Of a DNA stretch of 64,000 nt, positions 17,102-25,838 are shown one piece after another. Each line of letters starts with the position of its first letter. Positions within the stretch are counted from its first letter, which is position 1. A program made the position numbers and the translations under genes. The stretch is from the NCBI GenBank assembly GCA_046290815.1, contig JBKBUF010000001.1, positions 231,832-295,831 of the forward strand, read 5' to 3'. This DNA is from JBKBUF01 sp046290815 (GTDB taxonomy: Bacteria > Bacteroidota > Bacteroidia > Cytophagales > Cytophagaceae). A model generated the notes under the pieces. It did no database searches and was not told the DNA's origin. It was given only the letters and a program-made list of their open reading frames with translations.

Positions 17102-17200
17102 AATTTTAATTGTTTTTGGGGGTTGGTGTTCTGTATAGAATCTTAGTTACCAAAACCCGGGTTGAACATAATTTTAACCTCTTAATGAGTTTTTCAGGAA

Positions 17201-17395
17201 TTACAGCTTTAACATAGCCTTCACGTTGTTCATATCAGCATCGCTGACAAGTGTTGCGTGAGTAAGTCCTCTTTTTCTTTTAGTGGCTTTTTTGGTTAGG
17301 ATATGGCTTTTAAAAGCGTGTTTTCTTTTAATCTTGCCTGTACCCGTAACTTTAAACCTTTTCTTTGCTCCAGATTTAACTTTTACTTTTGGCAT
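17201..17395 (-). CDS. rpmI: 50S ribosomal protein L35
   Basis: A 64-residue basic protein beginning MPKVKVKSGAKKRFKVTGTG, with KIKRKHAFKSHILTKK, which is diagnostic for L35, a small structural protein of the large ribosomal subunit. It sits 21 nt after infC in the standard infC-rpmI-rplT order. Confidence 0.98.
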   Translation of the reverse strand: MPKVKVKSGAKKRFKVTGTGKIKRKHAFKSHILTKKATKRKRGLTHATLVSDADMNNVKAMLKL

Positions 17396-17416
17396 TTTAA
17401 TTTATATTAATTTAAA

Positions 17417-17962
17417 TTATTTCTTAACAGGTACCCCTTTAGGTGTAAGCATAAGGATCATCCTTTTACCCTCAAGCTTTGGCATATCTTCAACTTTTGC
17501 CAGATCTTCTAAAGCGGTAGCAAATTTTAACAACAAATGCTCTCCTCTTTCTTTGTATACAATAGAACGGCCAACAAAATGAACATAGGCTTTAACTTTG
17601 GCACCGTCTTTCAGAAAGTTTTGAGCATGCTTCAATTTAAAGTCAAAATCATGATCGTCTGTGTTAGGGCCAAACCTGATTTCTTTAACTATGACCTTAT
17701 GAGCCTTTGCCTTTAATTCTTTCTGTTTCTTTTTCTGCTCGTATTTAAACTTTGAATAATCCGTTATTTTACAAACAGGAGGATCTGCATTAGGAGATAT
17801 TTCCACTAAATCCAAACCTACGTTTTTTGCAAGTTGTATTGCTTCCTGAACGGGTAAGATACCAGAATCTACATTTTCTCCTACTACTCTTACTTTTGGT
17901 GACCTTATTTTTTCATTTACTCTGTAAGGTTCTTCCTTTTCTTTTCCTCTGAAAAAAGCCAT
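17417..17962 (-). CDS. infC: Translation initiation factor IF-3
   Basis: A 181-residue protein with the IF-3 N-domain (EEPYRVNEKI, VRVVGEN, AIQLAKNVGLDLVEISPNA, PPVCKITDYSKFKYE) and C-domain (VKEIRFGPNTDDHDFDFK, GAKVKAYVHFVGRS, MILMLTPKG). IF-3 prevents premature 30S-50S joining and checks the start codon. The start here is an ordinary ATG at 17962 with an in-frame stop just upstream, not the rare AUU found in some bacteria. An AAAGGAGG sits unusually far upstream (13 nt gap). Confidence 0.97.
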   Translation of the reverse strand: MAFFRGKEKEEPYRVNEKIRSPKVRVVGENVDSGILPVQEAIQLAKNVGLDLVEISPNADPPVCKITDYSKFKYEQKKKQKELKAKAHKVIVKEIRFGPNTDDHDFDFKLKHAQNFLKDGAKVKAYVHFVGRSIVYKERGEHLLLKFATALEDLAKVEDMPKLEGKRMILMLTPKGVPVKK

Positions 17963-18038
17963 TTGTTTTGTTTAGCCTCCTTTGTTTTAAAAATTAGAAT
18001 GCGAATTTCGTAATATTTTGAATTATAAAGAAATAAAA

Positions 18039-19982
18039 TCAGGACTTTTTGTTAAGTTCTGAAGCCGTTTCTTTCCTGAAGTATTCTATAAACTCTGAAA
18101 CAGAGAAGCTTCCAACATCACCTGACCCATGTTTCCTTAAAGAAACCCTCTTCTCCTCCTGCTCTTTTTCTCCTACAATAAGCATATATGGCACCTTTTT
18201 AACCTCTGCATCACGGATTTTCCTGCCTATTTTTTCATCTCTGTTATCAATAAAACCTCGGATGTCACTTTCTTCCAGCAAAGCAAATACTTCTTTGGCG
18301 TAATCAGCAAATTTCTCGCTGATAGGTAAAATTGCGATTTGCTCAGGTGAAAGCCACAAGGGGAAATTCCCGCCACAATGTTCAATAAGAACAGCAACAA
18401 AGCGTTCCAGGGAACCGAATGGCGCCCTGTGTATCATCACAGGCCTGTGTTTTTGATTATCCGAACCGATATATTCCAGCTTGAATCTTTCAGGTAACTG
18501 GTAATCAACCTGAATTGTTCCCAACTGCCATTGTCTGCCAAGAGCGTCCTTAACCATAAAATCAAGCTTTGGGCCGTAAAAGGCTGCTTCTCCAAGTTCG
18601 GTTACAGTTTTCAAACCCTTCTCTGCTGCCGCTTCCACTATGGCACTTTCTGCTTTTTCCCAGGCCTCATCTGTACCAATATACTTGGATTTGTTTTCAG
18701 GATCTCTCAATGAGATTTGAGCTGTAAAATTTTCAAAACCTAATGAATTAAAAACATACAAAACCAGATCTATTACTTTTTTAAATTCGTCTTTTACCTG
18801 GTCAGGACGACAGAAAATATGAGCATCATCCTGAGTAAATCCTCTCACACGGGTTAATCCATGAAGTTCTCCGCTTTGCTCATAGCGGTAAACGGTTCCA
18901 AACTCAGCGAATCTTAATGGCAAATCTTTGTATGATCTTGGTTTGGTTTTATATATTTCACAATGGTGAGGACAATTCATCGGTTTCAGCAGAAACTCTT
19001 CACCTTCATTTGGTGTGTGTATAGGTTGAAATGAATCTTTCCCGTATTTCTCGTAATGCCCTGAAGTAATGTACAAATCTTTATGGCCGATATGCGGCGT
19101 CACCACCGGAAGATATCCGTTTTTCGTCTGTGTTTTTTTCAGGAAGTTTTCAAGCCTTTCTCTAAGCTGAGCGCCTTTAGGAAGCCAGAGTGGCAAACCC
19201 ATCCCTACTTTTTCAGAGAAAGCGAAAAGCTCTAGCTCCTTGCCAAGTTTTCTGTGGTCTCTTTTCTTTGCTTCCTCCAGCATATGCAGGTAATCGGCAA
19301 GTTCTTTCTGTTTTGGAAATGTAATGCCGTAAATTCTGGTCAGCTGTTTATTTTTTTCATCGCCACGCCAGTATGCACCTGCTACGTTTAGAATTTTAAC
19401 AGCTTTTATAAATCCGGTATTAGGAATATGCGGGCCACGGCAAAGATCTGTAAAGTTTCCCTGCGTGTAAAAGGTAATACTGCCGTCTTCCAAACCCTCG
19501 AGAAGGTCCAGTTTGTACGGATCCCCTTTTTCACGGAAGTAGGCTATCGCGTCTTTCTTTCCTACGTCTTTCCTTTGATATTCGCTTTTCTGTCTTGCCA
19601 ACTCCAGCATCTTTTCTTCGAGCTTTTGAAAATCGTCATGAGTAAATTCTCTTCCTTCAAAGTCTACATCGTAATAAAATCCATTTTCAATAGCAGGACC
19701 AATTCCAAGCTTAACCCCCGGGTATAAAGCTTCAAGAGCCTCAGCCATCAGGTGAGCAGAGGAGTGCCAGAAAGTAGATTTAGCGTCTTTATCATCCCAG
19801 GTTAGCAATTGCAATGTGGCATTTTCATTAATGGGTCGTTGAGCATCTCTCACTTCTCCGTTGACCTTTGCAGCCAGCACATTTCTTGCCAAACCCTCAC
19901 TAATGCTTAAAGCTATCTGATATGAAGATGTGCCTTTTTCGTATTCTCTAACCGTACCATCCGGTAATGTAATCTTAATCAT
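18039..19982 (-). CDS. thrS: Threonyl-tRNA synthetase
   Basis: A 647-residue enzyme, full length. Domains: TGS (1-60, MIKITLPDGTVREYEKG), editing domain with HSSAHLMAEAL (HxxxH) near residue 73, catalytic class II core with LLKPMNCPHHCEIY (zinc/active-site Cys-His), RFAEFGTVYRYEQSGELHG (motif 2) and IHRAPFGSLERF (motif 3), and the anticodon-binding domain (EQIAILPISEKFADYAKEV). It charges tRNA-Thr. It is followed after 76 nt by infC, a common Bacteroidota arrangement. Confidence 0.98.
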   Translation of the reverse strand: MIKITLPDGTVREYEKGTSSYQIALSISEGLARNVLAAKVNGEVRDAQRPINENATLQLLTWDDKDAKSTFWHSSAHLMAEALEALYPGVKLGIGPAIENGFYYDVDFEGREFTHDDFQKLEEKMLELARQKSEYQRKDVGKKDAIAYFREKGDPYKLDLLEGLEDGSITFYTQGNFTDLCRGPHIPNTGFIKAVKILNVAGAYWRGDEKNKQLTRIYGITFPKQKELADYLHMLEEAKKRDHRKLGKELELFAFSEKVGMGLPLWLPKGAQLRERLENFLKKTQTKNGYLPVVTPHIGHKDLYITSGHYEKYGKDSFQPIHTPNEGEEFLLKPMNCPHHCEIYKTKPRSYKDLPLRFAEFGTVYRYEQSGELHGLTRVRGFTQDDAHIFCRPDQVKDEFKKVIDLVLYVFNSLGFENFTAQISLRDPENKSKYIGTDEAWEKAESAIVEAAAEKGLKTVTELGEAAFYGPKLDFMVKDALGRQWQLGTIQVDYQLPERFKLEYIGSDNQKHRPVMIHRAPFGSLERFVAVLIEHCGGNFPLWLSPEQIAILPISEKFADYAKEVFALLEESDIRGFIDNRDEKIGRKIRDAEVKKVPYMLIVGEKEQEEKRVSLRKHGSGDVGSFSVSEFIEYFRKETASELNKKS

Positions 19983-20008
19983 CTTATTAAAAATTCTGCT
20001 TTTTTTGC

Positions 20009-20016
20009 CAAATATA
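20009..20016 (-). promoter_or_regulatory. Candidate -7 element for thrS
   Basis: Reads TATATTTG on the minus strand, an exact TAnnTTTG match, 26 nt before the thrS ATG. A TTG lies 25 nt further upstream, longer than the usual spacing. Confidence 0.4.
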
Positions 20017-20040
20017 TAAATCTGCCTTCATCATTACTAA

Positions 20041-21309
20041 TCAATTCTTCGATGCTGTATCCGCAGTAACCGGACCTGGTTTCTCTGTAGTATCTTTTTG
20101 AATTTTCTTTGGAGCAGGACTAACAGGTGTTTTAGGCTTTTGTTCTGTCACTTTAGGCTTCTCTTCCGGTGCTTTTGGTTTAAGAACAGGTTCTTTTTGT
20201 TTTTCATCCTTACCTGCATCAGGCAAATTTCTGAAGTTAGGAATCTGACTTTGTTTAATGCTATCGGCAATAGCTTCCGGACGGAAACCCGGGTTTTGTT
20301 TGTAAATATTATCCACCGCCACCCCTGCATGTACATTAGAAGAATCTATTGTAAGTACCCTTTTGTAAAAGCTAAGAGCCCGTTCAAGGTCGCCTAACTT
20401 TTCATATGATCTTCCAAGATATAAATTAGCGTCCTTAACATATACAGGATCCTGACTTACCTTTTCGAAATACACTATGGCTTTTTCAGGTTTATTATCA
20501 ATGTAATGATCTGTACCCAGCCTGAACAATGCCGGTGAATACAGTGAATCAACAGCAAGGGCTTTATTTAGCGCAAGTTCGGAACTTTCCTTAAGGTTCA
20601 TCTGCCGAAAAATTTCACTTTCGTAAAAAGGATAAAACGCTTCATTTTGGGAAAGTGATCTACCGCGGATCAGATAATACATGGCAGAATCAGTATTCCT
20701 GCGTTTGTGGTAAATCTTTACCAGTTCTTTATATGATTCCGGAGAAGCATTTTCGGATAAGGCCTGAGTTCTTAAAGAAGATACGGCAGCAGTTGAATCT
20801 CCTTTTAAAAGCGTTAGCCGCGCTTTCATTACATTCAGCTCCTGGTTTTGCGGTGATATGGCAGAAGCCTGGCTGAGAAATTTCTCAGCTTTAGATAAAT
20901 CCTTTAACTCCCAATATAATTCTGAAAGGAAAATCAATATTTCAGGATTATTATTCTCCATTCCGAGAGCTTTTTCTCCTGCATTCAGTGAAAGATTAGT
21001 TTTACCCAATCGATTATAAATTTTGGCCAATAAAAAATAGTACTGTGCCTCATTATTTTCAAAAAAGATCGCCTGATTTATGTCGGTTAATGCTTTTTCA
21101 GGCTGATTATGCTCAAACAACAATTGAGCTCTTCTATGGTACAATTTATCATTCCTGGGGTCATCTTCTATCGCCTCAGATAACACCATAAGCTGAGGTT
21201 CCAGGGGATTAGAGGTTTGGATTACAGGGATTCTGTCATCATACACTCTGCTTCCACAGCCCAAAAGGATCAGAAAAGAAAATAAAAAGCTATAATGAAG
21301 TAACTTCAT
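20041..21309 (-). CDS. TPR-repeat lipoprotein
   Basis: A 422-residue protein with a lipoprotein signal (MKLLHYSFLFSFLILLGC), at least seven tetratricopeptide repeats from about residue 45 to 340 (for example NDKLYHRRAQLLFEHNQPEK, AQYYFLLAKIYNRLGK, ANLYLGRSYEKLGDLERA), and a Pro/Lys/Glu-rich tail (about 355-422). TPR lipoproteins of this kind act as scaffolds in envelope complexes; the partner is unknown. It lies 36 nt after the DUF5686 gene, and its candidate promoter sits in that gap. Confidence 0.8.
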   Translation of the reverse strand: MKLLHYSFLFSFLILLGCGSRVYDDRIPVIQTSNPLEPQLMVLSEAIEDDPRNDKLYHRRAQLLFEHNQPEKALTDINQAIFFENNEAQYYFLLAKIYNRLGKTNLSLNAGEKALGMENNNPEILIFLSELYWELKDLSKAEKFLSQASAISPQNQELNVMKARLTLLKGDSTAAVSSLRTQALSENASPESYKELVKIYHKRRNTDSAMYYLIRGRSLSQNEAFYPFYESEIFRQMNLKESSELALNKALAVDSLYSPALFRLGTDHYIDNKPEKAIVYFEKVSQDPVYVKDANLYLGRSYEKLGDLERALSFYKRVLTIDSSNVHAGVAVDNIYKQNPGFRPEAIADSIKQSQIPNFRNLPDAGKDEKQKEPVLKPKAPEEKPKVTEQKPKTPVSPAPKKIQKDTTEKPGPVTADTASKN

Positions 21310-21322
21310 ACGGGTATTTGGC

Positions 21323-21351
21323 CAAAATTAACAAGGATTTTTTAATTACAA
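21323..21351 (-). promoter_or_regulatory. Candidate promoter of the TPR lipoprotein gene
   Basis: On the minus strand: TTG (21351-21349), an 18-nt spacer, then TAATTTTG (21330-21323), matching the Bacteroidota TTG...TAnnTTTG pattern. The -7 ends 13 nt before the start codon. The upstream box overlaps the DUF5686 stop region. Confidence 0.4.
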
Positions 21352-23850
21352 TATAAATTGTACTGAGACTTTAACACCAAACCTGCTTATCCCTGGTCTG
21401 TCAGTGTAGGTAACCCTGTGAAATGCATCAACACGGAAAATTTTAAAAATGTTTTCTATGCCATATCCAACTTCAACATAAGGTTTTCCCGGAGACAGGG
21501 AAGAGAAATTCGGTGTCGGTAAGCCTGAAGGATCCACTTTGGAAATAATCTCACGGTTCCGCTGGCTTAAACCACCGAATAATACATTGGAAGAAACCAA
21601 AAACCTCCACTTAAGCTTTTTTATTGCAGGTATCCTGTTAAAAAATAATCCTTCCAGGTAATGCCTGTATTTTAAGGAGGCATAAGTATCACTTATAAAC
21701 TCGAAGTAATTCATCAGATTGAAGGCTGCTGTTGTGTAGAATGGCGTTTCATTACCCTGATGAATTTCAAGTATCGGATATGGCACTTTTGAAAAAATTC
21801 TTCCGGCATTTAGGTTATAATATATACGTCCGAAAACTCCCACTTTAAGCATCTGGTCAAATTGTAAATTTACTTTGTGGTACTGAAACTGACTACCCAG
21901 CACCCCTCTCATACCATAAGTATAGCGCATAGTAAGCACCGGCCACTTCAATGTTCCCAAGCTTACCCTTTCGTTGTCATTCTGAATAAATACTTCATCT
22001 TTGGTGATTCTGGACTCCAGATTTATTTCTGAAATATGAAGATTTTCAACCAGGGAGAAATCACCATGCTCCATGTCTTTGTAAAAAGCAAAAGGAAACA
22101 AAGGCTCAAAAGTTTTCCTTCTGAAACCGATCTTCTGAGTAAAATCTTTTCTTAACTCAGTCTGGAAATTAATGCTGTTTGATGTTCCCAGATATGGTCC
22201 TCTTAATATTCCCCATCTGGTAAAAGCAAGGAACAAATTATTCTGAGCAAGATTTTCAGACTGAACTCCAAGCTGGTCAATATCACGTTTTCTTTCAATG
22301 CTTAACACAGTCCATGGCTTTCGGGACATAATGTAGTCAGCCTTTATACCATATTTAACCAGATTGTCCTGTAAATCTGCCGTTCCTATTCCGGCATATC
22401 CCCTAAAAACAAACTTTTTACTGAAGTCTGCATTAGTACGGAATCCAATTCTCAGTCGATGACCTTCAACATTGTTAAAAGCATAAGCAAACAGATATGG
22501 TCCCACATCTATCTTGCCCATTTTTTTATATCCGTTCACAATGACATTCACTACTTCAACGTAGGTCTTGATCATGGGCACATTCCTGACAGTGTCAATC
22601 ATTGCATAAATGTGCTTTTCTGTTGGGGTTAAAGAATCGTGTCTGGCCGTATCCCAATAAGATTGATCCTTCATCCTTGCATCTTCCGCCACTTCAAGGA
22701 GTACTTCGTAGAATTTTGGAGGTTTGGGGTCATTTACCTTAATATTCCGATTTGAAGAATAATATTTGGCAAGCATACCTGGAGAGTTATCTCCAATTTC
22801 ATCTATGTCGACAATAATTCTAACCTTAGAAGGAATCCAAGCCCCTGTTTCTGTCGGAACCAATTCCTGTTGAACTTTTACTTTGTCAATGTAATTGATA
22901 TTGGCTTCTTTGGCTATGGTAACATCTATTTGTTTGATAGCAAAAGTTGAATCCGTAATCCACATGTGTCCATTGAAAGCCAGATCCTGCGGTCTTTTTG
23001 GTTTGAATTCAATTTTATAACACCACATGGAATCAATGAAGGTACTGTCTGTAAGTAAATAATTGTAATAACCATTCCATCCATCGGCAATTGGACTGAT
23101 AAAATCCTTATTTAATACAGTTATCCAGTTTTTATAAAAATTGTAATCCTGGAATGTCGAACCTATTAACTGAGATACAACACTACCGTCATCCACACCA
23201 ACCCCTTTGATGTTGGTTGCTACCATTATTTCTTTGGTCTTGTCAGGCTCACGTCTATGGTAGTAATTAGAAACCGCTTCGGACATGAACACAGGTAAAA
23301 TTGGTTTACCATCCTCTCCGGCGGCTATTTTCAAGCTATCAAAAATCTGCACCATTTTACTCATCAGCTTTCTCTTCCTGAATTTTTCGCTGATATTATC
23401 GACGCTGATTTCTATTTTACTATAGGCTTCATATTCGTAGGCAAGTAATTTTCTCTTATCATTATTATCTTTATTCTCTACTGCTTTCCTGATAATTCTG
23501 AAAGCAGGATTTTCCCCGGCAACCACATAAACTTCCTGAAGCACCTTTTTATCAGGAGCAAGTTGAAAATCAATTACCTGAGAGAGTACACCTTTCTTTA
23601 TTGGTTTAGCTTTTTTCTGATAGCCCAGGTAAATTACTACAATAGAATCGGCATTGGTAGGCACTTTCAGTGTATAATAGCCTTCAAAATCAGTAACAGT
23701 ACCGCGGTTGACATTGGTAACAGCAACATTGGCAAAGGGAATACCCTCCCCTGTTTCGCTATCGGTAACTTTCCCTTTAATACTAATATCCTGCCCGTTT
23801 ACTACTCTGAAAAAAATGAGCAGTAAAAAAATGAAATAAACCTTTTTCAA
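21346..23850 (-). CDS. DUF5686 outer-membrane protein with carboxypeptidase-like domain
   Basis: An 834-residue protein. After a signal peptide (KKVYFIFLLLIFFRVVNGQ) comes a carboxypeptidase-regulatory-like domain (ISIKGKVTDSETGEGIPFAN...GYYTLKVP, about 23-100), then a long DUF5686 region with many beta-strands ending in an aromatic-rich barrel (RVTYTDRPGISRFGVKVSVQ). This architecture is common in Bacteroidota outer membranes; a link to nutrient uptake or surface protein handling is unproven. The start must be TTG at 23850: an in-frame TAA lies two codons upstream and the signal peptide begins right there. The next gene on the strand is the TPR lipoprotein. Confidence 0.82.
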   Translation of the reverse strand: MKKVYFIFLLLIFFRVVNGQDISIKGKVTDSETGEGIPFANVAVTNVNRGTVTDFEGYYTLKVPTNADSIVVIYLGYQKKAKPIKKGVLSQVIDFQLAPDKKVLQEVYVVAGENPAFRIIRKAVENKDNNDKRKLLAYEYEAYSKIEISVDNISEKFRKRKLMSKMVQIFDSLKIAAGEDGKPILPVFMSEAVSNYYHRREPDKTKEIMVATNIKGVGVDDGSVVSQLIGSTFQDYNFYKNWITVLNKDFISPIADGWNGYYNYLLTDSTFIDSMWCYKIEFKPKRPQDLAFNGHMWITDSTFAIKQIDVTIAKEANINYIDKVKVQQELVPTETGAWIPSKVRIIVDIDEIGDNSPGMLAKYYSSNRNIKVNDPKPPKFYEVLLEVAEDARMKDQSYWDTARHDSLTPTEKHIYAMIDTVRNVPMIKTYVEVVNVIVNGYKKMGKIDVGPYLFAYAFNNVEGHRLRIGFRTNADFSKKFVFRGYAGIGTADLQDNLVKYGIKADYIMSRKPWTVLSIERKRDIDQLGVQSENLAQNNLFLAFTRWGILRGPYLGTSNSINFQTELRKDFTQKIGFRRKTFEPLFPFAFYKDMEHGDFSLVENLHISEINLESRITKDEVFIQNDNERVSLGTLKWPVLTMRYTYGMRGVLGSQFQYHKVNLQFDQMLKVGVFGRIYYNLNAGRIFSKVPYPILEIHQGNETPFYTTAAFNLMNYFEFISDTYASLKYRHYLEGLFFNRIPAIKKLKWRFLVSSNVLFGGLSQRNREIISKVDPSGLPTPNFSSLSPGKPYVEVGYGIENIFKIFRVDAFHRVTYTDRPGISRFGVKVSVQFIL

Positions 23851-23876
23851 ATTGTGTTAGTGTTGAGTCTTAAAAA

Positions 23877-24527
23877 TTATGAAATTATTTCTTTTCCAAG
23901 AAATTTTGGCTGCTTATTTAAAATAAACAAATCAATTACTGCTTTACATCTTGCAAAGTATTCTCTTAATAAAGTATCATAAGAATCTGAAAATCCCTCA
24001 TTTTCTGCAATATACCCTACGGCATTCATGTTATAAAAGTTGCTTATGAACAATGCGCGGTACACATGAAACTTCTGGGTAACGACAATAACATCATCCT
24101 GACCGAATACTTTTTTACATCTTACCACCGAATCAAAGGTTCTGAAACCGGCATAATCAGGATAAATTACTGAATCAGGTATCCCGTATGTACGCAGATA
24201 TTTTCTCATATCCTTTGGTTCATTATAGTAACTCAAGGAATTATCACCGCTTATAATGATATCTTCAATTTTATTTGAGTAATACAATGATTTTGCAGCA
24301 TTCATTCTGTGGTTGAAGTAAGGATTTGATCTGCCTTGACGGGAGTATTTGCTGGTACCTAACACCAATGCAACTTTCTTTTGAGGAACCTCTGATAAGG
24401 AATTATAAACCTGATCAGAAGTACTCAACACCACCCATACATTACATGTTATTATAAAAATTAAAACTGCAGCAATGGTCACAGCCACAATTCGTAACAA
24501 CATTTTTCTGACCTTTGCAAATACCAT
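23877..24527 (-). CDS. SanA/YdcF-like (DUF218) membrane-anchored protein
   Basis: A 216-residue protein with one N-terminal membrane helix (about 9-33) and a DUF218 domain: VALVLGTSKYSRQGRSNPYF, IIISGDNS, MRKYLRTYGIPDSVIYPDYAGFRT (seen in parts), DVIVVTQKFHVYRALF. This matches the SanA/ElyC group implicated in envelope permeability and cell-wall precursor handling. The gene begins 2 nt after trmH, so the two are probably co-transcribed. Confidence 0.85.
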   Translation of the reverse strand: MVFAKVRKMLLRIVAVTIAAVLIFIITCNVWVVLSTSDQVYNSLSEVPQKKVALVLGTSKYSRQGRSNPYFNHRMNAAKSLYYSNKIEDIIISGDNSLSYYNEPKDMRKYLRTYGIPDSVIYPDYAGFRTFDSVVRCKKVFGQDDVIVVTQKFHVYRALFISNFYNMNAVGYIAENEGFSDSYDTLLREYFARCKAVIDLFILNKQPKFLGKEIIS

Positions 24528-24529
24528 TG

Positions 24530-25201
24530 TTAGTGTTTTCCTAAGGCAAATTCTTTTTCAAGGATGTGGGAATTTCTAATAATTCCTCTGATCCATTTAA
24601 GATATAATTCATTTTTCTCCGACTCGCTCAACCGCCAATCTACTTCCTGCTGATTTCTCAGTTTCATGCTAAGATGATGGAGACAAATAGCCACGGTAAC
24701 AGATATGTTCAGACTTTCTGTAAATCCATACATTGGTACCCTAACATAACCATCAGCATTGGAAATTGCTTCCGATGATAATCCTTCTTTTTCATTTCCA
24801 AACAGCAATGCAGTTTTTCCTTTTAATTCAAAGTCTTCAAGGGAAATATCATTGGTATGAGGTGTTGTCGCAATTATGGTGAATCCCTGAGATTTTAACG
24901 AACTAATACAATTACTTGTATTATTTTCTGCTGAATTATATTTTACTATATCCACCCATTTGGAAGAGCCTAAAGTTACATCAGGATTAACGGAATATTT
25001 ATTACGATTTTCTATAACATGTAATTGCTGGATTCCGAAACAGTCACAGGTCCTGACAACGGCGCTTGCGTTATGAGGTTGATAAATGTCTTCTACTACA
25101 ACAGTTAAAAAGTTGGTTCTCTCTTCCAGTACCTTCTCTATTTTTTCTTTTTTATTTTCGGTGATGAATTGAGATAAAAATTCAAGCAAATCAGGTTTCA
25201 A
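24530..25201 (-). CDS. trmH: tRNA (guanosine-2'-O-)-methyltransferase, TrmH type
   Basis: A 223-residue SPOUT-class methyltransferase. Motif 1 is PHNASAVVRTCDCFG, motif 2 is ALLFGNEKEGLS and motif 3 is MYGFTESLNISVTVAI, which form the knotted SAM-binding site. The N-terminal helical extension and the C-terminal LHHLSMKLR segment match TrmH, which methylates the ribose of G18 in tRNAs using S-adenosylmethionine. The start is TTG at 25201: a TAA lies four codons upstream in frame and no ATG precedes the family-like sequence. SanA-like gene follows after 2 nt. Confidence 0.88.
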   Translation of the reverse strand: MKPDLLEFLSQFITENKKEKIEKVLEERTNFLTVVVEDIYQPHNASAVVRTCDCFGIQQLHVIENRNKYSVNPDVTLGSSKWVDIVKYNSAENNTSNCISSLKSQGFTIIATTPHTNDISLEDFELKGKTALLFGNEKEGLSSEAISNADGYVRVPMYGFTESLNISVTVAICLHHLSMKLRNQQEVDWRLSESEKNELYLKWIRGIIRNSHILEKEFALGKH

Positions 25202-25222
25202 AATGAGTTATTTTAGGTATAC

Positions 25223-25230
25223 AAAATTAC
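25223..25230 (-). promoter_or_regulatory. Candidate -7 element for trmH
   Basis: Reads TAATTTTG on the minus strand, exact TAnnTTTG, 21 nt before the TTG start. No TTTG box at the usual spacing upstream. Confidence 0.4.
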
Positions 25231-25375
25231 CAAATTCATTCTAAAATTAACGAATTTAGGATAAATACGTTCTCAATAAATTTATACGTGTGGAAAAATA
25301 CCGGACCCAAAACTAATTTCTGGCAAGGTAATTGCTATTATTTAATTATAATTTTCTCGTAGTAAAAGGTTTTTT

Positions 25376-25415
25376 GAAACCCTTTGATATTCTGATCAAA
25401 GGGTTTCTTTTTTTA
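25376..25415 (+). terminator. Strong plus-strand terminator with no recognised gene in front of it
   Basis: A perfect 13-bp stem (GAAACCCTTTGAT/ATCAAAGGGTTTC, loop ATTCTG) is followed on the plus strand by a run of T (25408-25414). On the minus strand an A run follows instead, so it points to plus-strand transcripts. The stem contains the stop codon of the minus-strand small membrane protein gene. Upstream on the plus strand lies only the 5' region of trmH. Confidence 0.7.
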
Positions 25416-25644
25416 CTTTATCTACTTTTATGTTGGTATACTTTTCCTCTCTTTTAAACGGTTCACGGTTCTCTATACCTTTTAATTCTTTAAGATTGTA
25501 ACCAACACCTTCTTTATAAAGGTTAATAGTTTTTACTGTTTCTTTTTCTTTTACTTCCGGTTCTTCCTGTTTGGTAATGTTAATAAAGTAAGCCACAACC
25601 AATACCACCAACAATAACACCAATGACGGAATTACAATCAACAT
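25396..25644 (-). CDS. Small single-helix membrane protein of unknown function
   Basis: An 82-residue protein starting at the ATG at 25644, chosen because an unusually strong Shine-Dalgarno sequence (AAAGGAGG) lies just upstream; a longer frame to 25683 exists. It has one hydrophobic helix at the N-terminus (MLIVIPSLVLLLVVLVVAYF) and a charged Lys/Glu-rich cytoplasmic or periplasmic tail with KGIENREPFKREEKY. I do not recognise the family. It stands alone between trmH and lhgO, and its stop codon is inside a terminator hairpin that works on the other strand. Confidence 0.6.
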   Translation of the reverse strand: MLIVIPSLVLLLVVLVVAYFINITKQEEPEVKEKETVKTINLYKEGVGYNLKELKGIENREPFKREEKYTNIKVDKVKKETL

Positions 25645-25650
25645 AATATT

Positions 25651-25659
25651 TCCTCCTTT
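25651..25659 (-). promoter_or_regulatory. Strong Shine-Dalgarno sequence
   Basis: Minus-strand AAAGGAGGA ends 6 nt before the ATG at 25644. Canonical SD sequences are rare in Bacteroidota, so this decides the start and is notable. Confidence 0.65.
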
Positions 25660-25838
25660 ATTACTCAACAAAGTAACCAACAAGAAAAATTCCGGGGCTT
25701 AATAATGGATAATTTTATCAAGCCGGTAATAACTTATTGAAATGTCTGTATTATTTTTGATGTTCAATATTCCCTGGCATATAAAAGTGCTAAAAATTTA
25801 TTCGTTTCGTTTATACCCTTATTTCCCAATCAGAAACC

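Noticed and set aside
17102..17200. A possible pseudoknot or L20-binding leader between rpmI and rplT (interleaved GTTC/GAAC and TTGGT/ACCAA)
   Set aside because: The pairings are only 4-5 bp and overlap each other; without conservation data this is not distinguishable from chance.
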